A stretch of DNA of 33,379 nt from JBFWML01 sp050251635 (GCA_050251635.1 JBFWML010000024.1:1-33379), one strand, 5' to 3'; counted from the stretch's first letter, positions 7,284 to 14,645 are shown. Numbers and translations: made by a program. Notes: generated by a model not told the origin, from the letters alone.

Positions 7284-7307
7284 CGTTTCGCTCATATTTC
7301 GCTTATG
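7267..7307 (+). promoter_or_regulatory. Phased 11-bp repeats, probable OmpR-family operator
   Basis: CGCTYATR occurs at 7267-7274 (CGCTTATA), 7289-7296 (CGCTCATA) and 7300-7307 (CGCTTATG); a degraded 5-of-8 match sits at 7278-7285. The starts are thus spaced 11, 11 and 11 bp. The last two copies extend to TTTCGCTCATA and TTTCGCTTATG, identical at 9 of 11 positions. Tandem direct repeats one helical turn apart are the standard binding pattern of OmpR/PhoB dimers. The array spans the last codons of kinase 2 and ends 9 bases before a possible -10 box, overlapping the -35 position of the gene at 7351. Confidence 0.65.
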
Positions 7308-7316
7308 CTTTTTTCC

Positions 7317-7344
7317 TACGATGCGGTTATCCCAATACAAAGGA
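7317..7344 (+). promoter_or_regulatory. Likely promoter and ribosome binding site for the Gln/Met-rich protein
   Basis: TACGAT at 7317-7322 is a plausible -10 box; no separate -35 is seen, and its place is taken by the phased repeats, as in activator-dependent promoters. AAAGGA at 7339-7344 lies 6 bases before the ATG at 7351 and fixes that start. Confidence 0.45.
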
Positions 7345-7350
7345 TTCAGG

Positions 7351-7797
7351 ATGAGAAAACTGAGTTTGGCCGCCTTGGCCGTGACAACCGCGCTTTATGC
7401 GGCAGACCCCGTGCAGGAAGAGGCGCAAGTTCGCGAGATGATCCGCGCGGTTCAGGAAGCGCCCGAAGGGGAGCGCGTTCAGAAGATGAACGAGTTTAAG
7501 TTGCGCATCCGCACGATGAACGCCGAAAAACAGGCCGACGCGATCGCCCGGATGCAACAGGCTATGAACACGCAAGGGGCGGGTAACGGCACACAAACCC
7601 AAACCCGCGCTCAGGACGGCAGCGGCGAGATGATTCAGAACCAAAACCGCAATCAGGAGCAGATGCAGCAAATGCAACAGATGCAAATGCAGCAACAGAT
7701 GCAGCAAAACCGCCAAAACGGCACGCAACAGCAGATGGGCGGCGGCATGCAGTCCGGTTCGGGTTCCGGCGGCAAGGGCATGGGAGGCGGCCAGTAG
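7351..7797 (+). CDS. Exported Gln/Met-rich low-complexity protein
   Basis: A 148-residue protein. The frame is open further upstream, but AAAGGA and a signal peptide (MRKLSLAALAVTTALYAAD, cleavage near residue 18) fix the start at 7351. Residues about 19-75 are charged and helical (EEAQVREMIRAVQEAP ... MNAEKQADAIARMQQAM). Residues about 75-130 are built almost wholly of Gln, Asn, Met and Gly with repeated QQMQ units, and the tail is Gly/Ser-rich, ending GKGMGGGQ. There is no cysteine and almost no histidine. Met-rich periplasmic proteins can bind copper or silver ions, but no known family is recognised. It starts 67 bases after kinase 2 and is followed after 7 bases by the outer-membrane protein gene. 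Confidence 0.75.
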   Translation: MRKLSLAALAVTTALYAADPVQEEAQVREMIRAVQEAPEGERVQKMNEFKLRIRTMNAEKQADAIARMQQAMNTQGAGNGTQTQTRAQDGSGEMIQNQNRNQEQMQQMQQMQMQQQMQQNRQNGTQQQMGGGMQSGSGSGGKGMGGGQ

Positions 7798-7804
7798 GCA
7801 ATCC

Positions 7805-8605
7805 ATGAGATTTGCAGAGGCGGTTTTTGGCGCTTTTTTGGTCGCGCTGCCCCTGTGGGCGGCGGATGCGGATCTCGACGGTGTGCCCGACGCGCTTGAC
7901 CGTTGCCCCGGCACCTCCTTTGATGCGCTGGCGGATAACGAAGGGTGTCCGCTGGAGGGAAAAATCACGCTGGCGGCGGGCCTAAGCTGGAGCGAGGGCA
8001 ACTACGGCGGGAGCGAAGAGATTGCCAGCCGTACACGCGATCTGCTAATCGGCTATGCGAAGGGGCGGTGGAATCTTTCGGCCGCTTTCAGTTGGCTGGA
8101 CTCCGGGGTTCAAAGCCCCCTAAGCGGCACGCAGGAGAGTTCGGGGGTGGGGGATACCTGGCTCTCGGCGGGATACGGGTTCTACAACGGCGAAGCGTGG
8201 TCGCTAAACGGCCGCGCGACGCTCAAACTTCCCACCGCCGGTAAGGATGCGGGAACGGGCAATGTTGACGCGGGGGTTTCCGCCACGCTTTCGTGGACGG
8301 CGGGCGCTCTTCTGCCCTTCATTACCGCAGGCTATCTGGCCACGGGCGACGATTCGGACGCGACCTATGACGATCCGCTTTCTCTGTCGGCGGGCGCGGG
8401 GCGCGGATGGGGCGATCTGTTTGCCGGAGCTTCGGCCAACTGGAGCCAGGCGCAGATCAAGGGTATGGAGGATGCCAAAAGCCTTTCGCTCTACGGCATT
8501 TACGGCTTTGATGGCGGTTGGTTTGCGAGCGGAGGCTACACCTGCGGACTTGGCGATTCGGTGGCGGAGCGTTCCGTTAGCCTGATGATCGGCACCGCTT
8601 TTTAG
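7805..8605 (+). CDS. Outer-membrane beta-barrel protein with a thrombospondin type 3 repeat
   Basis: A 266-residue protein. Signal peptide at 1-20 (ending PLWAAD), directly followed by one calcium-binding thrombospondin type 3 repeat (DADLDGVPDALDRCPGT with a second Cys in NEGCPLEG). The rest alternates hydrophobic and polar residues with many Gly/Trp/Tyr, reading as about ten transmembrane beta-strands, and ends in Phe (SLMIGTAF), the usual BAM signal. OmpA-like proteins often carry such repeats between barrel and peptidoglycan-binding domain; here the repeat comes first and there is no OmpA C-terminal domain. The barrel resembles small transport/DUF3187-type porins. Probably in one operon with the preceding Gln/Met-rich protein. 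Confidence 0.75.
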   Translation: MRFAEAVFGAFLVALPLWAADADLDGVPDALDRCPGTSFDALADNEGCPLEGKITLAAGLSWSEGNYGGSEEIASRTRDLLIGYAKGRWNLSAAFSWLDSGVQSPLSGTQESSGVGDTWLSAGYGFYNGEAWSLNGRATLKLPTAGKDAGTGNVDAGVSATLSWTAGALLPFITAGYLATGDDSDATYDDPLSLSAGAGRGWGDLFAGASANWSQAQIKGMEDAKSLSLYGIYGFDGGWFASGGYTCGLGDSVAERSVSLMIGTAF

Positions 8606-8611
8606 TACAAT
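8606..8611 (+). promoter_or_regulatory. Likely -10 box for the DUF4405 gene
   Basis: TACAAT directly follows the stop codon of the outer-membrane protein gene and lies 26 bases before the ATG at 8638. AGGGGG at 8627-8632 is the ribosome binding site, 5 bases before that ATG. Confidence 0.5.
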
Positions 8612-8637
8612 GGGCCACTCTGCATTAGGGGGTGGCC

Positions 8638-9228
8638 ATGCTTCGCAAAACCGTTTCGTTGGGCTTGTTGTGGTCGGCGCTTATAATGACGCTGTCAGGT
8701 TTGGCACTTTTTGTTGCACCGCACGGGCGGGTCGATCGCTGGATCGACTGGCAGTTTCTGGGGTTGTCCAAGAGCGATTATCAGGCGCTGCACACAACCT
8801 TTATGGTGTTGTTTATTTTGCTGACGCTGCTGCATGTTTACTACAACTGGCGTTCGATTGTGCTCTATCTTAAAAACCAAAGCCGCGTTTTGATTGTTGC
8901 CACCCGCGAGATGGTAATTGCCACGCTGATTGCCACACTGTTTGCGGCCGGAACGCTGCTAAACTGGCCGCCCTTTAAACAGATTGTCGATCTGGGCGAA
9001 ACGGCCAAGGGCTACTGGGGCCGCACCTACGGCGAACCGCCCTTTGGCCACGCCGAAGAGGTCGCATTGCCCCAACTGGCCCGCCGCACGGGCATTTTGC
9101 TGTCGCAGATGGAAGAAAAGCTGGCGGCAAAGGGGGTGCGGTTTGAGCGGGAGTGGACACTCGGCCAGATTGCCGCCGCCAACAAAACCACACCGCAGGC
9201 GATTTATGGGATGATGAAGGCCGATTAG
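8638..9228 (+). CDS. DUF4405-type membrane protein
   Basis: A 196-residue membrane protein. Three hydrophobic helices: about 5-26, 50-70 (HTTFMVLFILLTLLHVYYNW, with two histidines 14 residues apart that could hold a heme, as in cytochrome b561-like DUF4405 proteins) and 87-108. The cytosolic or periplasmic tail (110-196) ends with a small helix-turn-helix-like segment (TLGQIAAANKTTPQAIYGMM). A GTG at 8632 is in frame, but the spacing of AGGGGG favours the ATG at 8638. Its stop overlaps that of the convergent diguanylate cyclase gene by 2 bases. Heme binding is an inference. Confidence 0.7.
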   Translation: MLRKTVSLGLLWSALIMTLSGLALFVAPHGRVDRWIDWQFLGLSKSDYQALHTTFMVLFILLTLLHVYYNWRSIVLYLKNQSRVLIVATREMVIATLIATLFAAGTLLNWPPFKQIVDLGETAKGYWGRTYGEPPFGHAEEVALPQLARRTGILLSQMEEKLAAKGVRFEREWTLGQIAAANKTTPQAIYGMMKAD

Positions 9229-10805
9229 GCTTTTTCCACCCAGTTCCGGCCGTTTTGCTTGGCCGTATAAAGCGCCTTGTCCGCCTCTTCGATCAGCTTC
9301 GCCGCGTGTTCGACGGCGGGGAAGGCGGCGATTCCGGCGCTGAAGGTGCAGTTAAAGGTTTCGCTTTCGGCGCGGTGGAGAATTTCGCCGAAGTGTTCGC
9401 GCAGATTATTCAGCACCTTAAGCGCCTGCTGAATGTCGGTTTCGGGCAGAATCACCGCAAACTCTTCGCCGCCGTAGCGGCCCACCACGTCGCCCTTTCT
9501 GAGGCGCCTTGTCAGCAGGCGCGAAAGGCTTTTGATCACCCGGTCGCCCACGGGATGACCGTAGGTGTCGTTCACCCGTTTGAAGCGATCGATGTCGATC
9601 ATGGCAAAACAGAGCGGCCGTCCCGATCGCCGCGCGCGTTCGAGCAGCAAGTCGAGCTGTTTTTTGGTTTCGGTGTGGTTAAGTAGCCCTGTGAGGCTGT
9701 CGCGCACCATCAGCGCGCCCAGTTCGCGGCTGCGCATCACGCGGCTTTGCACCGCCAGCGCCAAATGCTCCGGCTCGATGGGTTTGACCAAAAACTCATC
9801 GCCGCCGCCGCTAAGGGCGCTGAGCTGCTTTTGCAGATCGGTTTCGGCGGAGAGAAAGACGATCGGCAGGCTAAAAAACCGTTCGTGCTGGCGGATGACG
9901 CGGGCGATCTCGTCACCTTGAAAACCGGACATATACATGTCCAGCACGACCAGCTCCGGGTTAAAGCGTTCAATCGCGTCAAGCACCTCGGCGGGGTTGT
10001 CGGTGGCGTAGGCTTCCATGCCGAACCGCTGCAAAATCAGGGCGTACATCTGGCCCAGCGTTTCGGATTCGTCCACCACCAAAACGCGGTAGGCGCTTTC
10101 GGCGCGGGCGGCAAAAAGCTCATCGAGCCGATCGACGAGCCGGGCGGGATCAAAGGGCTTGACAAAGTAGCCCGCCGCGCCTGCCCGCACCGCCTCAAGC
10201 CGGGCGGCCAGATCGCCGCGCCGTGCGATAAAGAGCAGCGTTTCGGGCCGCTGGTTTGCGCTCAAACGGCCCAGCGCATAGGCGGCGTTGCCTTCGGGCA
10301 GCTCCACCTCGCTGATTACCGCCAGCGGTTTTTCCGCCGCCAAAGCCGCCTTGAGCGACACCAGATTGGGGCAAACGAGCACCTCGTAGTCAAAATAGCC
10401 CAGTTGCGCCGAGAGGGTTTTGGCCAGCGCTTCGTGCTGCTCGGCCAGATAGACGTTGCGCTTGAGCGGCAGGGGGCGCATGGGCGCGCTTTCGGGCAGC
10501 AAGACCGGTGACGGCGGCAGCGCCGCAGCGGTTTTAAGCGCCTCCAAAGCCGCTAAAACCCCTGCGCGGTCTTGGGTCTCTTCGTAGGACTTGACCGCCG
10601 CGTGCAGCGTGCGCGCCGCCGAACCCATCGCTTCGTACCCAAAGGTTTTTCCGCTGCCCATCAGGGTGTGCAGCAGCCGAAGAAGCGACGTTTCGGCCTG
10701 AACATCGCTGTGATCGCCCAGCGATCGGCAGAAGGTTTCAATCTGCGCGACGCGGTAGGGCAGCTTCAGCGCGTAGGCGTTTAGGAGGTGTTCAAGTTCG
10801 TTCAT
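9225..10805 (-). CDS. HPt-REC-REC-GGDEF diguanylate cyclase
   Basis: A 526-residue signalling protein. (1) HPt domain with H46 in LHTLMGSGKTFG. (2) A pseudo-receiver (about 115-230): the acidic start is degraded (VYLAEQHE) and the phosphoacceptor position holds E166 (VISEVELPEG), while K216 in FVKPF remains. (3) An intact receiver (about 240-350) with D245/E246, D289 in LVVLDMYMSG and K341. (4) A GGDEF domain (about 365-526) with DIDRFK, the active-site loop RYGGEEF (444-449) and an RxxD inhibitory site (R436-D439) five residues upstream. It should make cyclic di-GMP with product inhibition and phosphorylation control. The ATG is preceded by AAGGAG and a TATAAT box. No kinase is adjacent; the two kinases at 3.4-7.3 kb are possible phosphate sources. 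Confidence 0.93.
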   Translation of the reverse strand: MNELEHLLNAYALKLPYRVAQIETFCRSLGDHSDVQAETSLLRLLHTLMGSGKTFGYEAMGSAARTLHAAVKSYEETQDRAGVLAALEALKTAAALPPSPVLLPESAPMRPLPLKRNVYLAEQHEALAKTLSAQLGYFDYEVLVCPNLVSLKAALAAEKPLAVISEVELPEGNAAYALGRLSANQRPETLLFIARRGDLAARLEAVRAGAAGYFVKPFDPARLVDRLDELFAARAESAYRVLVVDESETLGQMYALILQRFGMEAYATDNPAEVLDAIERFNPELVVLDMYMSGFQGDEIARVIRQHERFFSLPIVFLSAETDLQKQLSALSGGGDEFLVKPIEPEHLALAVQSRVMRSRELGALMVRDSLTGLLNHTETKKQLDLLLERARRSGRPLCFAMIDIDRFKRVNDTYGHPVGDRVIKSLSRLLTRRLRKGDVVGRYGGEEFAVILPETDIQQALKVLNNLREHFGEILHRAESETFNCTFSAGIAAFPAVEHAAKLIEEADKALYTAKQNGRNWVEKA

Positions 10806-10829
10806 CGGCGCTCCTTGCTAAGGGGCGTC

Positions 10830-10835
10830 ATTATA
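10830..10835 (-). promoter_or_regulatory. -10 box of the diguanylate cyclase gene
   Basis: The minus strand reads a perfect TATAAT, 24 bases before the ATG at 10805, with AAGGAG in between. It lies back to back with the plus-strand TATAAT at 10845-10850. Confidence 0.6.
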
Positions 10836-10844
10836 GCGCGCGGG

Positions 10845-10850
10845 TATAAT
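10845..10850 (+). promoter_or_regulatory. -10 box for the DHH phosphoesterase gene, probably leaderless
   Basis: A perfect TATAAT ends 6 bases before the ATG at 10857. With the usual 6-7 bases from -10 to the first transcribed base, the transcript would begin at or one base before the start codon. No Shine-Dalgarno sequence is present. Confidence 0.6.
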
Positions 10851-10856
10851 CTGCCC

Positions 10857-11804
10857 ATGACAGTCGATCAACAAAGCCTTTGGCAGCGTCTTTTAAGCGC
10901 CAAAAAACCGGCCCTGCTCACCCACCGCAACCCCGATGCAGACACTCTGGGCAGCGCGCTGGCGCTTTATCACGCCTTGGAGCGTTGCGGCGTGCGGGCC
11001 GTGTTGGTCGCCTGCGAGCTGCCCTTGGCGCCGAAGTTTCATTTTTTGCCCGGAATCGAACGGTTCAAAGCCGCCGTGCCCAAAGGCTGCGATCTGCTCG
11101 TGGCGATCGACAGCGGTGACGCGAAGCTCTTAATCCCCGATCGGCCCGATGTGGAGATGATCGTTATCGATCACCACGAAAGCAACCGCCGCTACGGGTC
11201 GATCAATCTCGTCCGGCCCGAATGCGGCGCCACCGCCGAAGTGGTGGCCGATCTGCTCGAAGCGGGCGGCGTGAAGCTCAATGCCAAAATCGCCGCCGCG
11301 CTCTATGCCGCGCTGGCTTCGGATACCCGTTTTTTTACGACCGATCGCGTCGGCGCGGGCACCTTCAGGCGGGCGGCCCAGCTGCTCGAAGCGGGGGCGG
11401 ATGCCGAAGCGATCGGCAACGCATTGGCGCGCAACCGGTCGATGGCCGAGTTGCGGCTGACGGGGCGGCTGCTTTCAGCCATGGCGCTGCACGGCAACGG
11501 CCGGATCGCCGCTGCGGCGGTGACCCGGGCCGATCTGGCCGCCTGCGGGGCCGAGCTGGCCGATACCGCCGATCTGCCCGAACTGCTCCTAAGCGCCGTA
11601 ACCGCCGAAGCGGCGGTGCTGGTGGTGGAGCTGCCCGGCGGGCGGGTCAAGGGCTCTTTGCGGGCTAAGGGGGCGCTCAATGTTTCCCACATTGCCGCCC
11701 GTTTTGGCGGCGGCGGCCACCCTAAAGCGGCGGGTTTTGCCCTCGAAGGGGAGGCGCAAAGGGTGATGCAAGAGGCGATCGCGTTGATGGCGAATGCGCT
11801 ATAA
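10857..11804 (+). CDS. DHH-family phosphoesterase (NrnA-like oligoribonuclease/pAp phosphatase)
   Basis: A 315-residue DHH/DHHA1 protein. Metal-binding motifs of the DHH domain are visible in order: HRNPDADTLGS near residue 22, a DSGD near 85 and VIDHHESN near 105. The C-terminal DHHA1 domain ends with the substrate motif GGGGHPKAAGF. This arrangement is that of NrnA, which degrades nanoRNA and dephosphorylates 3'-phosphoadenosine 5'-phosphate. In Campylobacterota such a protein is expected to fill the role of the missing Orn. The frame is open upstream to 10788, but the TATAAT box would then be inside the gene; the ATG at 10857 is preferred. A promoter for minC overlaps its stop codon. Confidence 0.85.
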   Translation: MTVDQQSLWQRLLSAKKPALLTHRNPDADTLGSALALYHALERCGVRAVLVACELPLAPKFHFLPGIERFKAAVPKGCDLLVAIDSGDAKLLIPDRPDVEMIVIDHHESNRRYGSINLVRPECGATAEVVADLLEAGGVKLNAKIAAALYAALASDTRFFTTDRVGAGTFRRAAQLLEAGADAEAIGNALARNRSMAELRLTGRLLSAMALHGNGRIAAAAVTRADLAACGAELADTADLPELLLSAVTAEAAVLVVELPGGRVKGSLRAKGALNVSHIAARFGGGGHPKAAGFALEGEAQRVMQEAIALMANAL

Positions 11805-11805
11805 T
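11800..11805 (+). promoter_or_regulatory. -10 box upstream of minC
   Basis: A perfect TATAAT overlaps the stop codon of the DHH gene, 27 bases before the minC ATG. It would give minC-lpxC-tsaB-thrB their own transcript start near 11812. Confidence 0.55.
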
Positions 11806-11832
11806 CCCGAAATTTTTGCAAAAAAGTGACCG

Positions 11833-12399
11833 ATGAAGGTTAAGCAGATCAACCTGCGCTGTTTTGAGATCGCCCTGGAAAAGGGCGAAGCGGCGGAGTT
11901 TGAAGCCTACGTGGCCGCCCACGAAGCGATTTTGCGCCGTTATTTGCTGCTGCTTCAGGGCGGTTTTGATGAGCGGATCGACCGCTTTTTGCGCAGCGAG
12001 GGGTACACTTACGCTTGGGCCGATGCCGCGCCGCTGGTGGCCAAACCCGCCACCAAGAGTGTTTCGAGCGCGCCTGAACCCAAGCGGCCCCAAGCGCCGG
12101 AGCGGACTTTGATTGTGCGCCGTCCGGTGCGTTCGGGCGAGCAGATCGAACACGGCGCGGACGCGATCATTTTTGGCCGCATCAACAGCGGCGCGCAGGT
12201 GAGCGTATCGGGCAACTGTCTGCTGTTTGGGCCGCTTTTTGGTCTGTGCAGCTGCGACGGCGAAGTGGCTCAGGTGAACGAAGTGGGTAAAGGGGGGCTG
12301 TTTATCTTCCATGAAACGGTGTTTGAAAGCGCCGATTTAGCGGGAGGAAAACGGCTGTTTTTCGAAGGCGGGGAAGTCAAAATCGAGGATCTTTCATGA
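11833..12399 (+). CDS. minC: Septum site-determining protein MinC
   Basis: A 188-residue MinC. The C-terminal beta-helix domain, which dimerizes and binds MinD, is clear: RRPVRSGEQIEHGADAIIFG, RINSGAQVSVSGN and the GE(V/I)AQ-like turn, though the last region is short (LFIFHETVFESADL). The N-terminal half (about 1-90), which antagonizes FtsZ polymers, is weakly conserved and short, followed by a Pro-rich linker at about 75-95. In Campylobacterota minC commonly sits directly upstream of lpxC, as here (4-base ATGA overlap), whereas minDE lie elsewhere. It blocks FtsZ ring formation away from midcell. Confidence 0.88.
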   Translation: MKVKQINLRCFEIALEKGEAAEFEAYVAAHEAILRRYLLLLQGGFDERIDRFLRSEGYTYAWADAAPLVAKPATKSVSSAPEPKRPQAPERTLIVRRPVRSGEQIEHGADAIIFGRINSGAQVSVSGNCLLFGPLFGLCSCDGEVAQVNEVGKGGLFIFHETVFESADLAGGKRLFFEGGEVKIEDLS

Positions 12400-13286
12400 A
12401 ACAGCACACCATCGCAAAACCGGTCGAAATCGTCGGCGTCGGACTGCACAGCGGTAACCCTGTGCGGATGCGGCTTCGCCCCGCGCCGGTCGATTACGGT
12501 ATCGTCTTTGTGCGCGAAGATAAGGGCGTCTCCATTCCGCTGAACTACGATCACGTTATCGACACGCGCTTAGCGACGGTAATCGGCAAAGGCGACGCGG
12601 TCGTTTCGACGATCGAGCATTTTCTTTCGGCGGTCATGGCGATGGGAGTGGACAATCTGGAAGTAGGGCTTGATAGCGACGAAGTGCCCATTATGGACGG
12701 TTCGGCCGCCAGCTTTTGCATGCTGATCGAAGAGGCGGGGCTGGTCAATCAGGAAAAGCCCAAAAAGGTGATCGTCGTCAAAAAACCCATCGAGATCAAA
12801 GACGGCGACAAGTTTGTGCGGCTGCTGCCGGCTAAAACCAACGAGATTCAGTTTGAAATCAAGTTCGACCACCCCGTCATTCAGCATCAGGAGTACCACT
12901 TTGTTTACTCCAGGGAGAACTATCTTAAAGAGATCGCCCGGGCACGCACCTTCGGCTTTTTAAAAGAGGTCAACTATTTGCGCTCGATCGGCAAGGCCAA
13001 GGGCGGCAGCCTCGATAACGCCGTGGTGCTGGACGAAAAACGGGTGCTCAACGCGGAAGGTCTGCGCTTTGCCAACGAGTTTGTGCGCCACAAGATCCTC
13101 GATGCCATCGGCGATATGGCCTTTTTGGGCGCGGCCTTTTTGGGGCGCTACGAAGCCTTTGCGGGCAGTCATCACCTCAACCATCTGCTAACCAAGGCGC
13201 TTTTATCCGATCCGGAGGCCTTTGAAGTGGTGGAGATCGAAGGGGAAAAAGAGTCGGTACGCGAAATGGAGAAGGTGTTTGCCTAA
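12396..13286 (+). CDS. lpxC: UDP-3-O-acyl-N-acetylglucosamine deacetylase
   Basis: A 296-residue LpxC, the zinc enzyme of the committed step of lipid A synthesis, cytoplasmic. E74 (general base) and H75 (zinc) are in STIEHFLSA; the second zinc cluster is in FVRHKILDAIGDM (His and Asp), and the catalytic His is in GSHHLNH. The N-terminus VGVGLHSGNPV and the SDEVPIMDGSA loop are standard. Full length. It overlaps minC by 4 bases; tsaB starts inside its last codons. Presence of lpxC fits a Gram-negative cell with lipopolysaccharide. Confidence 0.97.
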   Translation: MKQHTIAKPVEIVGVGLHSGNPVRMRLRPAPVDYGIVFVREDKGVSIPLNYDHVIDTRLATVIGKGDAVVSTIEHFLSAVMAMGVDNLEVGLDSDEVPIMDGSAASFCMLIEEAGLVNQEKPKKVIVVKKPIEIKDGDKFVRLLPAKTNEIQFEIKFDHPVIQHQEYHFVYSRENYLKEIARARTFGFLKEVNYLRSIGKAKGGSLDNAVVLDEKRVLNAEGLRFANEFVRHKILDAIGDMAFLGAAFLGRYEAFAGSHHLNHLLTKALLSDPEAFEVVEIEGEKESVREMEKVFA

Positions 13287-13743
13287 AAGCCCCGTTTTCG
13301 TGCTGCTTGTGAGCGCCTCCCGCCCCATGCGGCTTGCAGTGTATGATTTAGGCGGCAACCGGCTGGAGCTGCATGAGAGCGACGCGCCCGCGACAGAAAG
13401 CTTCTATCCGTTTTTTAAAACGATCGACGATCGCTACGACATTGCGCGGGTGGCCTATGCCAGAGGGCCGGGCAGCTTTATGGGGCTGAAATTGGGTTAT
13501 GTTTTTTTGCAAAGCTTCGCCATGGCCCGCCGGATTCCCTTTGCGTCGGTTTCGAGCTTTGCGTTGACGCGGGGCGCTCCGGTGCAGGCCCACGGCAAGC
13601 GCTGGTTTGTGCTCGAAGGCGGCGAAGTGAGCGTCAGGGCCTTCGAGACGCCGCCGCAAGCGGCGCTGCTGCCCCCCGAACAAATCGATTTTTCCATTTT
13701 TGAAGCGGCCTGCGAGCCCGAATATCTGATGCCTGCGGTTTAA
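13279..13743 (+). CDS. tsaB: tRNA threonylcarbamoyladenosine biosynthesis protein TsaB
   Basis: A 154-residue protein of the TsaB/TsaD ASKHA fold. The key stretch is YARGPGSFMGLKLGYVFLQSFA, the TsaB signature, followed by the SSFAL element. It scaffolds TsaD in the t6A37 modification of tRNA and is itself not catalytic. The start is TTG at 13279, overlapping lpxC by 8 bases, with GGAG 7 bases upstream; this gives the expected first beta-strand VFVLLVSASRPMRLAVYD. An ATG at 13330 would cut that strand. It is shorter than E. coli TsaB (about 230), as is usual in Campylobacterota. Confidence 0.8.
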   Translation: MPKSPVFVLLVSASRPMRLAVYDLGGNRLELHESDAPATESFYPFFKTIDDRYDIARVAYARGPGSFMGLKLGYVFLQSFAMARRIPFASVSSFALTRGAPVQAHGKRWFVLEGGEVSVRAFETPPQAALLPPEQIDFSIFEAACEPEYLMPAV

Positions 13744-13755
13744 AAAGGAGCCCAC

Positions 13756-14640
13756 TTGATTATCACCGTTCCCGCCACCAGCGCCAATATGGGGCCGGGT
13801 TTTGACTGTTTGGGTGTGGCCGTTAAGTTCCACAACACCATCGAAATCACCCCGTCGCGTTTTTTCAGCGTCTCCGTCCGGGGTGAAGGCGCGCGCTTTT
13901 TAAAGACCAAGGGCGGCAATATTTTTCTCAATATCTTCAACGAAAAATATGAAAAACTCACCGGCCGTCAGGAGAATTTCCGCTTCCGTTTCGAAAACAA
14001 CATCCCCATTTCCAGAGGGCTGGGCAGCTCTTCGGCGGTGATCGTTTCGGCCATTGCCGCCGCGCACCGCATGGCGGGACTCGAGATCGACAAGCAGCGC
14101 GTACTCGAGGAGGCGCTGGTGTACGAAACCCACCCCGACAACATCACGCCGGCGGCCTTCGGCGGCTTTAACGTGGCGGTGGCGGATAAGGGACGGGTTC
14201 ACCGCGTGGCGATCGATATGGACGAGACGCTCCGCGCGGTGGTGACCATTCCCGACAAACCCATCTCCACCCGCGCCAGCCGCAACGCGCTGCCCAAAAA
14301 GCTGCCGCTGGGCGAAGCGGTCTTTAACGTGGGCCGCAGTTCGTTGATGGTCGCGGCCCTGATGCAAAAGAACTACGATCTGCTCCGCGTGGCCAGCGAA
14401 GACCGGTTCCATCAGCACATCCGGATGCGTTTGCTGCCGCAGCTTTTTGACGTGCAAAAAGCGGGATTGGCCGCCGGGGCGCTGATGAGCACGCTCTCGG
14501 GCAGCGGATCGAGCTTTTTTAATCTGGCCCGCAACGCCGATAGCGCCCAGGAGATCGCCTCTGCGCTTCGAACCCAGTTTCCCCGCTTTAGAACCGAGAT
14601 TTTTGAGTTTGATAACGTTGGGGTGCGTTCTCAGGAGTAA
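13756..14640 (+). CDS. thrB: Homoserine kinase
   Basis: A 294-residue GHMP-family kinase. The N-terminal VPATSANMGPGFDCLG is diagnostic for ThrB, the ATP-binding loop is ISRGLGSSSAVIVSAIAAA, and the C-terminal GHMP motif is STLSGSGSSFF. It phosphorylates homoserine in threonine synthesis. The start is TTG at 13756 with AAGGAG 5 bases upstream, 12 bases after tsaB. The association lpxC-thrB-ylxR-infB is characteristic of Campylobacterota. Confidence 0.95.
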   Translation: MIITVPATSANMGPGFDCLGVAVKFHNTIEITPSRFFSVSVRGEGARFLKTKGGNIFLNIFNEKYEKLTGRQENFRFRFENNIPISRGLGSSSAVIVSAIAAAHRMAGLEIDKQRVLEEALVYETHPDNITPAAFGGFNVAVADKGRVHRVAIDMDETLRAVVTIPDKPISTRASRNALPKKLPLGEAVFNVGRSSLMVAALMQKNYDLLRVASEDRFHQHIRMRLLPQLFDVQKAGLAAGALMSTLSGSGSSFFNLARNADSAQEIASALRTQFPRFRTEIFEFDNVGVRSQE

Positions 14641-14645
14641 AGAGA

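Noticed and set aside
9789..9803. A literal GGDEF string within the second receiver of the cyclase (residues 334-338)
   Set aside because: It is the ordinary loop before the receiver lysine (GGGDEFLVKP); the real cyclase site is RYGGEEF further on.
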